From Streptomyces sp. TRM68416 (lineage in GTDB: Bacteria > Actinomycetota > Actinomycetes > Streptomycetales > Streptomycetaceae), in contig NZ_JACVWU010000005.1 in assembly GCF_014596915.1 (NCBI RefSeq), forward strand, positions 248,001 to 312,000: DNA of 64,000 nt, in the 5' to 3' direction. The position numbers were made by a program, and so were the translations under genes. A model generated the notes under the pieces. That model saw only the letters and a list, made by a program, of their open reading frames with translations. It did no database searches and had not been told where the DNA came from. This document shows, piece after piece, positions 56,908 to 64,000 of this stretch (position 1 is the first letter of the stretch; every line of letters begins with the position of its first letter).

Positions 56908-57806
56908 AAAAACTCCCTGTCGTCGGGCCGTGGGCCGCCCGGTTGATGACCACGCACGCGTGGCGGTCGTACGAGCGCATGGACCGGGTGAAGTGGACCC
57001 AGCTGGCCGCGGCGATGACGTTCACCAGTTTCGTCGCGCTGTTCCCGATGCTGGCCGTGGCCGCCGCGATCGCGGCCGCGACGCTCAGCCAGGACCAGCA
57101 GGACGAGCTGGAGCAGAAGATCGCCGACCAGGTGCCCGGCATCTCCGACCAGCTGAACATCGACGGACTGGTGCAGAACGCCGGCACCGTCGGTCTCATC
57201 GCCGGCGCCCTGCTGCTGGTCACCGGCATCGGCTGGGTCGGTTCCATGCGCGAGTGCCTGCGCGCCGTGTGGGAGCTCGACGACGACCAGGAGAACCCCG
57301 TCCTGCGCAAGGCCAAGGACGCGGGGGTCCTGGTCGGGCTCGGCGGGGCCGTGCTCGTGACGCTCGCCGCCTCCGGCGTCGCCTCGGCGGCGGTCGGCTG
57401 GATCACCCGCGCGATCGGCATCGAGGAGGGCGGCTGGGGCGGGGTCCTGCTGCGGACCGTCGCCTTCTCCGTCGCCGTCCTCGCCGACTTCCTGGTCCTG
57501 CTGTACGTGCTCACCCTGCTGCCCGGCGTCGAACCGCCGCGCCGCCGGCTGATGGTGGCCGCGCTGATCGGCGCGATCGGCTTCGAACTGCTGAAGCTGC
57601 TGCTGAGCGGCTACATCCAGGGCGTCGCCGGGAAGAGCATGTACGGCGCCTTCGGCGTGCCGGTCGCCCTGCTGCTGTGGATCAACCTCACCGCGAAACT
57701 GGTGGTGTTCTGCGCGGCCTGGACGGCGACCGGCAGCAAGGCCGAAGAGGTCGAAGGGGTCACCGACGACGACGTACCAGATCCGGCAGCGGCCACCGGC
57801 GGTTGA
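56895..57806 (+). CDS. YihY/BrkB family membrane protein
   Basis: This 303-residue protein has about six transmembrane helices and starts MDWLKKLPVVGPWAARLMTT. Family text is FTSFVALFPMLAVAAAIAAA near residue 45 and GVAGKSMYGAFGVPVALLLW near residue 240. YihY/BrkB proteins were once called ribonuclease BN; current knowledge places them as transporters or membrane-homeostasis proteins. The ATG at 56895 has GGGGAGAGTC upstream and overlaps GtrA by 13 bp. It converges with the carboxypeptidase gene, overlapping it by 47 bp. Confidence 0.9.
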   Translation: MDWLKKLPVVGPWAARLMTTHAWRSYERMDRVKWTQLAAAMTFTSFVALFPMLAVAAAIAAATLSQDQQDELEQKIADQVPGISDQLNIDGLVQNAGTVGLIAGALLLVTGIGWVGSMRECLRAVWELDDDQENPVLRKAKDAGVLVGLGGAVLVTLAASGVASAAVGWITRAIGIEEGGWGGVLLRTVAFSVAVLADFLVLLYVLTLLPGVEPPRRRLMVAALIGAIGFELLKLLLSGYIQGVAGKSMYGAFGVPVALLLWINLTAKLVVFCAAWTATGSKAEEVEGVTDDDVPDPAAATGG

Positions 57807-59049
57807 TCAGGAACGCGCCGCCCGCGAGCAGCACCAGCAGCGCTCCGGTGATCGCGAGCGCGGTCCCGATGCCGCTGGACCCGGCCTTGGCCGCGGCGCC
57901 CACCGCGGGCTGTGCGGACGCCTCGCCCGCACCGCTGCCGCCGCCCGCCTCGCCGGAGGCGTTGGCCCCCGGCTGGGCACTGGGCTGGGAACTCGCCTGG
58001 GCCGCGCTCCGCGGCGGCACCAGCTCGCCCACCGGCTGCACCTTGCCGGCCGCCTTGAAGCCCCAGTCGAAGAGCTTCGCGGTCTCCTTGTAGACCCGGT
58101 TGTGCTCCTCCTTCTCCGGCTTCATCACGGTGACGAGCAGCACGCGCCCGTCGCGCTCGGCGACCCCGGTGAAGGTGGCGCCCGCGTTGGTGGTGTTGCC
58201 GTTCTTGACGCCCGCGATGCCCTGGTAGACGGGCACGTCGGTGTCGCCGCTCAGCAGCCGGTTGGTGTTCTGGATCTCGAAGGTCCCGCGGACCTTCTTG
58301 CCCTTCTTGTTCTTCTTCGTCTCGCCGGGGAACTTCGCGGTGACGGTCGAGCAGTACTCGCGGAAGTCCTTCTTCTGCAGCCCGGAGCGGGCGATCAGGG
58401 TCAGGTCGTACGCGGAGGAGACCTGGTTGGGGGCGTCGTAGCCGTCGGGGGAGACCGCGTGGGTGTCGAGGGCCTGGAGCTCCTCGGCGTGCGCGTTCAT
58501 CTCCTTGACGGTGTTCTTCACACCGCCGTTCATCGCGGACAGCACGTGCACGGCGTCGTTGCCGGAGCGCAGGAAGACACCGAGCCACAGGTCGTGGACG
58601 GTGTACGTCTCGTTCTCCTTTATGCCGACCAGGCTGGAGCCGGAGCCGACGCCCGCGAGGTCGGAGGGGACGACCTTGTGCTCCGTGGCGGAGGGGAACT
58701 GCGGCAGCAGGGTGTCCGCGAACAGCATCTTCAGCGTGCTCGCGGGGGCCAGCCGCCAGTGCGCGTTGTGCGCCGCGAGCACCTCGCCGGACTCGGCGTC
58801 GGCGACGATCCAGGACCGCGCGGACAGCCCCTTGGGCAGCACCGGCACCCCGGGCGCCAGCTCGACCTGCGTACCGGGCTGCCCGAGCCGCTCGCCGCCC
58901 ACGGTCGACATGTTTGCCGGGGGAGTGGCCGAGGCGCTCGGCGACGGGCTCGGCGCGGCCTGGGCGACGGGCGCGCTCAGCGCCAGGGACGACAGGACGG
59001 CGGAAACGACCAGCAGGGATCGCCCGGTGGTCTTCTGGGGTGCGGACAC
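57760..59049 (-). CDS. D-alanyl-D-alanine carboxypeptidase (S11 family)
   Basis: This 429-residue exported penicillin-binding enzyme trims peptidoglycan stem peptides. It has a signal peptide (LLVVSAVLSSLALSAPVAQA), the SxxK motif in APASTLKML, and SxN in RSGNDAVHVLS. The third motif is KNG (AGVKNGNTTNAG) rather than KTG. A Pro/Ala-rich stalk and C-terminal transmembrane helix (ALAITGALLVLLAGGAFLIN) anchor it. The GTG at 59049 is seven bases after TACTTT on the minus strand, so the transcript is probably leaderless. The upstream frame is open much further, but that part is not coding-like. Confidence 0.9.
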   Translation of the reverse strand: MSAPQKTTGRSLLVVSAVLSSLALSAPVAQAAPSPSPSASATPPANMSTVGGERLGQPGTQVELAPGVPVLPKGLSARSWIVADAESGEVLAAHNAHWRLAPASTLKMLFADTLLPQFPSATEHKVVPSDLAGVGSGSSLVGIKENETYTVHDLWLGVFLRSGNDAVHVLSAMNGGVKNTVKEMNAHAEELQALDTHAVSPDGYDAPNQVSSAYDLTLIARSGLQKKDFREYCSTVTAKFPGETKKNKKGKKVRGTFEIQNTNRLLSGDTDVPVYQGIAGVKNGNTTNAGATFTGVAERDGRVLLVTVMKPEKEEHNRVYKETAKLFDWGFKAAGKVQPVGELVPPRSAAQASSQPSAQPGANASGEAGGGSGAGEASAQPAVGAAAKAGSSGIGTALAITGALLVLLAGGAFLINRRWPLPDLVRRRR

Positions 59050-59140
59050 GGACGAGAAAGTACAGGGCGCCGCCTGTGCAGTCCCGCGCCGACCCCCACC
59101 CCGCACACGGAACCGGACAGGGGGCGGTGATACTGAAGGT

Positions 59141-59383
59141 ATGAAGCTCAGCCGCCCCGTCTCCTGGTTCCTGCTCGCTTTCGGGGTGTGGAGCTGGATC
59201 ATCTGGATCACTTTCGTCAAGAACCTCGTCAAGGACGGCAGCGGTCTCGCGTTCGACGACGCGGGCGACCCGACCGCGTACTTCTGGGTGCACCTGCTGC
59301 TCGCCGTCGTTTCCTTCGTATTGGGGACGGTCGTCGGGGCCATCGGGTTGCGCGGGGTGCGCGCATTGCGCCGGACGTCATAG
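59141..59383 (+). CDS. SCO4848 family small membrane protein
   Basis: This 80-residue protein has two transmembrane helices (SWFLLAFGVWSWIIWITFVK and FWVHLLLAVVSFVLGTVVGA) and a basic tail. It is divergent from the D,D-carboxypeptidase gene, where S. coelicolor has SCO4848 beside SCO4847, as I remember. The ATG at 59141 has GAAGGT directly upstream. Function is unknown. Confidence 0.85.
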   Translation: MKLSRPVSWFLLAFGVWSWIIWITFVKNLVKDGSGLAFDDAGDPTAYFWVHLLLAVVSFVLGTVVGAIGLRGVRALRRTS

Positions 59384-59403
59384 TCATTGCGCCGGACGCC
59401 ATA
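59364..59403 (+). repeat. 19-bp near-perfect tandem repeat across a stop codon
   Basis: CATTGCGCCGGACGTCATA (59364-59382) recurs as CATTGCGCCGGACGCCATA (59385-59403), 18 of 19 identical. The first copy contains the end of the SCO4848-like gene; the second is in the leader of the metallophosphoesterase gene. Confidence 0.85.
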
Positions 59404-59421
59404 ACAAGGGATACGACTGTC

Positions 59422-60723
59422 GTGGTCTTCGTCTTCGTACTGCTCGCCCTCGGCGTCCTGGTGGCCGCCAACTGGTACCTGTGGCGGCGCCTGTTCCGCG
59501 ACACGACCGCCGGCCCCGGCTGGGTGCGCCGCACGGGCGTGGCCGTCGTCGCGGGCGGCTGGGCGCTGGCCGTCGGCGCCCTCGTGGCCGAGCGCACCGG
59601 CGCGCCCTTCTGGCTCCAGCAGACCCTGGCCTGGCCCGGCTTCCTGTGGCTCGCGCTCTCGGTCTACCTGCTGGTGGCGCTGGTCGCGGGCGAGGCCGTA
59701 CGACCGCTGCTGCGGCGCTTCCTCGAACGCCGGGCGCGGTCGAAGGCGCAGGCCGTCCCGGCCGCCGTACCGCAGCCCGCGCCCGTGCCGGCGGGGGCGC
59801 CCGCCGACGAGCCGGGAGCGCGGGAGCAGGCGGCCCCCGTGCCTGCCGAGGAGCCCGGGGAGCCCGGGGAGCCCGAGCGGACGCCCTCGGTCGCCATGCC
59901 CTCCCGGCGGCTGTTCGTCTCCCGGGTCGTCGGCGGTGCCGCGGCCGTCGCCGCGCTGGGGACCGTAGGGGCCGGTACCTACGGGGTGCTGAACGGGCCG
60001 GGCGTGAAGCGGGTCACCGTGCCGCTGGCCAAGCTCCCGCGCGCGGCGCACGGTTACCGCATCGCGGTGGTCAGCGACATCCATCTGGGCCCGGTCCTCG
60101 GCCGGGGCTTCGCCCGCAGGGTCGTCGACACCATCAACGCCACCCAGCCCGATCTCATCGCGGTCGTCGGCGACCTCGTCGACGGCAGCGTGAAGGACCT
60201 CGGCCCGGCCGCGGCACCCCTCGCCGGGCTCAAGGCGCGCCACGGCACGTTCTTCGTCACCGGCAACCACGAGTACTTCTCCGGCGCCGAGCAGTGGGTC
60301 CAGGAGGTCCGCAGGCTCGGCATGCGGCCGCTGGAGAACGCCCGTACCGAACTGCCCTGGTTCGACCTGGCCGGAGTCAACGACGTGGCCGGCGAGAGCG
60401 AGGGCCAGGGCCCCGACTTCGCCAAGGCGCTCGGCGACCGGGACCCGGCACGCGCGTGCGTGCTCCTCGCCCACCAGCCCGTCCAGATCCACGACGCCGT
60501 CGAGCACGGCGTCGACCTCCAGCTCTCCGGCCACACCCACGGCGGCCAGCTCTGGCCCGGCAACTTCCTCGCGGCAGCGGCCAACCCGACCGTGGCGGGC
60601 CTCGACCACTACGGCGACACCCAGCTCTACGTCACCCGCGGCGCGGGCGCCTGGGGCCCGCCCACGCGGGTCGGGGCCCCGTCGGACATCACGGTGATCG
60701 AACTGGCCTCCCGGCAGGCCTGA
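59422..60723 (+). CDS. Membrane-anchored metallophosphoesterase
   Basis: This 433-residue protein has three N-terminal transmembrane helices (VFVFVLLALGVLVAANWYLW and following), then a Pro/Glu-rich linker and a further hydrophobic segment near residue 175. A calcineurin-like catalytic domain follows with all metal motifs: VVSDIHLG, VVGDLVDG, TGNHEYFS, LAHQP and SGHTHGGQ. It is close to the YaeI/LpxH-like phosphodiesterases that act on lipids. The GTG at 59422 has AAGGGA upstream; no better start gives the helices in frame. Confidence 0.9.
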   Translation: MVFVFVLLALGVLVAANWYLWRRLFRDTTAGPGWVRRTGVAVVAGGWALAVGALVAERTGAPFWLQQTLAWPGFLWLALSVYLLVALVAGEAVRPLLRRFLERRARSKAQAVPAAVPQPAPVPAGAPADEPGAREQAAPVPAEEPGEPGEPERTPSVAMPSRRLFVSRVVGGAAAVAALGTVGAGTYGVLNGPGVKRVTVPLAKLPRAAHGYRIAVVSDIHLGPVLGRGFARRVVDTINATQPDLIAVVGDLVDGSVKDLGPAAAPLAGLKARHGTFFVTGNHEYFSGAEQWVQEVRRLGMRPLENARTELPWFDLAGVNDVAGESEGQGPDFAKALGDRDPARACVLLAHQPVQIHDAVEHGVDLQLSGHTHGGQLWPGNFLAAAANPTVAGLDHYGDTQLYVTRGAGAWGPPTRVGAPSDITVIELASRQA

Positions 60724-60777
60724 CCCCGCGAGTGCGCCCCCGCCTCCCCTCCGCGCCGCCCCCCGCCGTGCGTTCTG

Positions 60778-60808
60778 TATAACTTGCCGATAACAGTCTT
60801 CGGTAAGT
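60778..60808 (+). promoter_or_regulatory. Promoter with overlapping dyad before the peptide-binding protein gene
   Basis: TATAAC (60778-60783) is a good -10. ACTTGCCGA (60782-60790) and TCGGTAAGT (60800-60808) form an 8-of-9 inverted repeat around 9 nt that covers the transcription start, a typical repressor position. Confidence 0.45.
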
Positions 60809-60932
60809 TCTTTCTCATCTCGGCCAAACCCTCTTCCCCCAGGTGAAACACGTGTGATTAGGTGTCGGCGCCGCTTAGGGGAGTGGCATATGCACAGGTT
60901 GGCCCGTAGTGGGCTTGGGGAGGGCACGCACC

Positions 60933-62489
60933 ATGCGTTCGGTTCGCATGCGGATTCTGGCGACGCTGGTGGTTCTGGCGGCCGTGGGAGTGGGCGGGTG
61001 GCAGCTGCTGCCGTCCGACGGCGAGGACGGCGGAACCATCACGGTCGGCACGACGGACGCGGTCACGTCGCTCGACCCGGCCGGCGCCTACGACGCCGGC
61101 TCCTGGGCGTTGTTCAGCAACGTCTTCCAGTCGCTGCTGACCTTCGAGCCGGGCGGCGCCACGCCCGTCCCCGACGCGGCCGAGCGCTGCAAGTTCGTCG
61201 GCGGCGGACTGACCACGTACCGCTGTGAGCTGCGCGAGGGGCTCACCTTCCCGAGCGGGCGGGAGATGACCGCCGAGGACGTCAAGTTCTCCTTCGACCG
61301 GGTCAAGAAGATCAATTCGGAGGTCGGTCCCGCCTCCCTCTTCGACACCCTCGACAAGGTGAGCGCGAGCGGCCGGACCGTCACCTTCAAGCTCTCCTCG
61401 GCGGACGCCACCTTCCCGCTGAAGGTGGCCACCGGGGCCGGTGCGATCGTCGACAGCACCAAGTACCCCGCGAACGAACTGCGCACCGGCAGCGGCGTCG
61501 ACGGCACCGGCCCGTACGAGCTGTCGTCGTACTCCGAGGGCGACCGGGCGGTGATGACGCCGAACAGCAGGTACAAGGGTGCCGTGAGCGAGACCGGACG
61601 CCCGGTCGAACTGCGCTACTTCAAGGACGCGGCCAGGCTGAACAGCGCCTGGAAGGACCGGCGGATCGACGTCGCCACCCGGCAGCTGCCGCCCGAGGTG
61701 CTCGCCGACCTCACCCCCAGCGACGCCGACCAGCGGGTCTCCGAGGCCGACAGCTCCGAGGTCCGCAACCTCTACCTCAACACCCGCGCGGGCTCCCCGC
61801 TGCACGACACCCGGGTCCGGCAGGCCATGGCCTGGATGATCAACCGCGAGAAGCTCGCCGCCGACGTCTACCAGGGCACCGTCGACCCGCTGTACTCGCT
61901 GATCCCGACCGGCATCATCGGCCACACGACGTCCTTCTTCGACACCTACCCCGAGCAGAACACCCGGAAGGCGCGTGAGCTGCTCACCGAGGCCGGAGTG
62001 AGCCTCCCGGTCCGCTTCACCTACGGCTACGCCACGGGCCGCGGCGCCGCCGAGCAGGAGGCCGCCGAGCTCAAGAAGCAGCTGGAGGCGGGCGGCCTGT
62101 TCGAGGTGACGGTCAAGGGCTACGAGTGGACCGACTTCCAGAAGCGGTGGGCGAACGGCAAGCTCGACGCGTACGGCGTCGGCTGGGTCGCCGACTTCCC
62201 CGACCCCGACACCTACGGCTCCCCGCTCGTCGGCACCGACGGCACCATGAACACCGGATACAGCAGCACGGCCGTGGACCGGCTCATCCAGGCCAGCCAG
62301 CAGCACGCCGACCGCAGCCGGGCGATCGACGACTTCCGAGAGGTCCAGCTGGCGGTCGCCCGCGACGTCCCGGTGATCCCGCTCTGGCAGGCCAAGGAGT
62401 ACGTCGTGAGCAGCGCGGCCGTCGGCGGCGGCCAGTACCTCTCGGACGGCACCGGAGTCTTCCGCCTCTGGCGCCTCACCTGGATCTGA
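60933..62489 (+). CDS. ABC transporter substrate-binding protein, family 5 (oligopeptide type)
   Basis: This 518-residue exported protein has an N-terminal signal or anchor (ILATLVVLAAVGVGGWQLLP) without a Cys lipobox. The SBP_bac_5 fold then shows TVGTTDAVTSLDPAGAYDAG, LREGLTFPSGREMTAEDVKF, RQAMAWMINREKLAADVYQG and YGVGWVADFPDPDTY. Family 5 proteins bind peptides, nickel or other ligands. No permease or ATPase gene is adjacent, so the transporter partner is elsewhere, or the protein signals through the neighbouring two-component system. The ATG at 60933 has GGGGAGGGC upstream. Confidence 0.88.
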   Translation: MRSVRMRILATLVVLAAVGVGGWQLLPSDGEDGGTITVGTTDAVTSLDPAGAYDAGSWALFSNVFQSLLTFEPGGATPVPDAAERCKFVGGGLTTYRCELREGLTFPSGREMTAEDVKFSFDRVKKINSEVGPASLFDTLDKVSASGRTVTFKLSSADATFPLKVATGAGAIVDSTKYPANELRTGSGVDGTGPYELSSYSEGDRAVMTPNSRYKGAVSETGRPVELRYFKDAARLNSAWKDRRIDVATRQLPPEVLADLTPSDADQRVSEADSSEVRNLYLNTRAGSPLHDTRVRQAMAWMINREKLAADVYQGTVDPLYSLIPTGIIGHTTSFFDTYPEQNTRKARELLTEAGVSLPVRFTYGYATGRGAAEQEAAELKKQLEAGGLFEVTVKGYEWTDFQKRWANGKLDAYGVGWVADFPDPDTYGSPLVGTDGTMNTGYSSTAVDRLIQASQQHADRSRAIDDFREVQLAVARDVPVIPLWQAKEYVVSSAAVGGGQYLSDGTGVFRLWRLTWI

Positions 62490-62508
62490 CCCGCACCGGC
62501 AGGAACCC

Positions 62509-63942
62509 TCACCCCGGGATCGTCACCGTCGCCCTCAGCCCCCGGCCCGGGGCCGTGTCCACGCTGACCTCCCCGCCGTGGGCCCGCACCACCCCCTGCA
62601 CGATCGCCATCCCGAGGCCGCTTCCCGCGCCTCCGCCCGCCCTGAAGAAGCGGTCGAAGACGCGGGCGGCGTCCTGCGCGCACAGCCCCGGCCCCTCGTC
62701 CTCCACCCGCAGCCGTACGACGCCGTCCTCGCGTTCCACGCCCAGGCGGACCGGGGTGTCGGCGGGGGTGTGGGTGCGGACGTTGGCGACCAGGTTGCCC
62801 AGCACCTGGCGCAGGCCCGACTCGTCGGCGTGCACCAGCAGCGTGCCCTCCGCGTCGACCGTGACGGGGCGTTCCGGCTGCTGGACGCGCAGGTCCTCGG
62901 CGGCGTCCCGGACCAGGCGGCTGACGTCGACATTGCGGAACCGGAGCTCGGGCTGCTGGTCGAGGCGGGCGAGGCAGAGCAGTTCGTCGACCAGGCGGCC
63001 CATCCGGTCGGCCTCCGTCATGACCCGCTCCCAGGCCCGCTTCCGCTGGTCGGGGTCGTTCAGCATGCCCTTGTCGTAGAGCTGGAGGTAGCCGCGTATC
63101 GCGGAGAGCGGGGTGCGCAGTTCGTGGGAGGCGTCGGCCACGAAGCGACGCAGCTGGGACGCGCTGTGCTCGCGCGTCCGGTAGGCCGACTCCACCTGGT
63201 GCAGCATGGAGTTGAGGGCCAGCCGGAGTTGCTCCACCTCCCTGGTGGGGTGGTGGCTCGAGGGCACTCTGCGGGTCAGGTCGCCCTCGGCGATCGCCGA
63301 CGAGGTCTCCACCATGTCCTCCAGCGGCAGCAGCCGGCGGCGCACACCGAACAGGGTCAGGCATGCCAGCAGCGCCAGCAGGAGGGTGCCGAAGGCGAGG
63401 TCGAGCTTGAGCGCCTTGCCCATGCCCTGGTGCATGGCCTCGGTCGAGGTGGCGATCAGCACGATGGTGCCGTCCGACAGCCGGGCCCCGGTCATGCGGT
63501 ACGACTCGCCCCGCACCCGTGCGTCGCGCGGCTTGTCGGCGGCGACGATCGCGGACGGTTCCCCTGCCGCGGCGGCCAGTGCGCGCTGGCGGGCGGTCGG
63601 GGCCAGCGGGCCCAGCGCCACCGGGCGGCCGGTCGGGTCGACCGCGACGTACACCACGGCCGGGGTCGGCAGCGCGCTCGCGTCCGCTCCGTCGCCGGCG
63701 AACCGGTCCAGGGCGATGCCCACTTCGCTCAGCGACTCGATCTGCCGCAGGCTGAACCCGGCATCATGGAGGGAGGCGCGCGAGTGCAGCAGCTCGGAGT
63801 CGACCTTGTCGAGCAGATAGTGCCGCGCGGTCATCAGGCTGATCGCCGTCGCCATGACGATGCCGAGGGCGAGCAGCGCCACGTTCGCCAGGGTCAGCTT
63901 GGCGCGCAGCGAGTGGATGCCGCGCCTGCCCGGCACCCTCAT
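62509..63942 (-). CDS. Two-component sensor histidine kinase
   Basis: This 477-residue membrane kinase has two helices flanking a sensor domain (residues 13-35, LTLANVALLALGIVMATAIS; and about 180-200, AFGTLLLALLACLTLFGV) and a HAMP region. The phosphoacceptor is His in VADASHELRTPLSAIRGYLQ, with the N-box QVLGNLVANVRTHTP and G-boxes VEDEGPGLCA and GSGLGMAIVQG. The ATG overlaps the response-regulator stop (ATGA), so the two are coupled. The adjacent binding protein gene could supply its signal. Confidence 0.94.
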   Translation of the reverse strand: MRVPGRRGIHSLRAKLTLANVALLALGIVMATAISLMTARHYLLDKVDSELLHSRASLHDAGFSLRQIESLSEVGIALDRFAGDGADASALPTPAVVYVAVDPTGRPVALGPLAPTARQRALAAAAGEPSAIVAADKPRDARVRGESYRMTGARLSDGTIVLIATSTEAMHQGMGKALKLDLAFGTLLLALLACLTLFGVRRRLLPLEDMVETSSAIAEGDLTRRVPSSHHPTREVEQLRLALNSMLHQVESAYRTREHSASQLRRFVADASHELRTPLSAIRGYLQLYDKGMLNDPDQRKRAWERVMTEADRMGRLVDELLCLARLDQQPELRFRNVDVSRLVRDAAEDLRVQQPERPVTVDAEGTLLVHADESGLRQVLGNLVANVRTHTPADTPVRLGVEREDGVVRLRVEDEGPGLCAQDAARVFDRFFRAGGGAGSGLGMAIVQGVVRAHGGEVSVDTAPGRGLRATVTIPG

Positions 63943-64000
63943 GCCAGCCCGTATCCCACGCCCCGCCGGGTGGTGATCACCGGCGGTCCCAGGGCGTCGA
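63939..64000 (-). CDS. Response regulator, C-terminal end (cut by window)
   Basis: Only about 20 codons are in the window. They end ITTRRGVGYGLA and a TGA that overlaps the sensor kinase start. This is the wing end of an OmpR/PhoB-type DNA-binding domain (typically T.RGVGYRL). The rest of the gene is beyond the right edge. Confidence 0.8.
   Translation of the reverse strand, partial: DALGPPVITTRRGVGYGLA

Noticed and set aside
59050..60927. Upstream extension of the carboxypeptidase frame to over 1,000 residues
   Set aside because: The part before GTG 59049 is antisense to the SCO4848-like and metallophosphoesterase genes, and a signal peptide begins at the GTG.

Overview
The window is chromosomal DNA of a Streptomyces species or a very close relative. 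The evidence is very high GC with strong third-position G/C, frequent GTG starts and ATGA/GTGA overlaps, and the gene order sucCD - purN-purH - folD - mdh - betaine genes - glyA - trpS - dprE/ubiA - dacA. From memory this order matches the core-chromosome segment around SCO4800-SCO4850 of S. coelicolor. There is no rRNA, no tRNA, no CRISPR array and no intact transposase. The assignment is inferred from layout and families, not from a search.

Region 1 (1-8163) is a compact, poorly understood gene set. A DUF5691 gene (cut by the window edge) and a SWIM zinc-finger gene run left. A MoxR-type AAA+ ATPase, a DUF5682 protein and a VWA protein run right, with two small ORFs fitted into the overlaps. 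The two arms share a divergent promoter built on a perfect 13-bp inverted repeat. The repeat carries the TTGTCAGTG box of the LexA-independent (PafBC-type) DNA-damage promoter, and the SWIM transcript would be leaderless. This is the best candidate for an undescribed system here.

Region 2 (8318-29611) holds two secreted low-complexity proteins, one built of ten 11-residue repeats, followed by succinyl-CoA synthetase (sucCD) and an XRE/sigma-like/membrane fusion protein. Next come a PerM-like membrane protein, the purine genes purN-purH, two Ser/Thr kinases, an FHA protein with a nearby remnant of a second copy, a frameshifted small gene, and folD with a DUF3017 gene.

Region 3 (29612-45762) has repeat-rich intergenic DNA and an XRE/DUF2690 protein. 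mdh follows, with a TamR-like operator. A choline-to-glycine-betaine operon comes next (betaine aldehyde dehydrogenase, choline oxidase-like GMC enzyme, and an OpuA/ProU transporter whose permease is two modules fused). The rest is a PEP mutase-like enzyme, an AhpD-like protein divergent from a MocR regulator, and a glutathionylspermidine-synthase-like ATP-grasp protein.

Region 4 (45763-64000) starts with a ZTP (pfl) riboswitch controlling glyA, then an ECF sigma/anti-sigma operon with two downstream secreted single-pass proteins, trpS and a 2'-5' RNA ligase-like gene. The decaprenylphosphoryl-arabinose module follows: dprE2 and dprE1 on one strand, and PAP2 phosphatase, UbiA phosphoribosyltransferase, GtrA and YihY on the other. 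DprE1 has Ala where the M. tuberculosis benzothiazinone target has Cys. The window ends with a D,D-carboxypeptidase, an SCO4848-like membrane protein, a metallophosphoesterase, a peptide-binding lipoprotein-like protein and a two-component system cut by the edge.

Functional links: purN, purH, folD and glyA all belong to folate one-carbon and purine metabolism, and the ZTP riboswitch senses the purH substrate family (ZMP/ZTP), so glyA output is tied to the folate status that PurH depends on. sucCD and mdh supply the TCA cycle. The betaine operon makes and imports an osmoprotectant.
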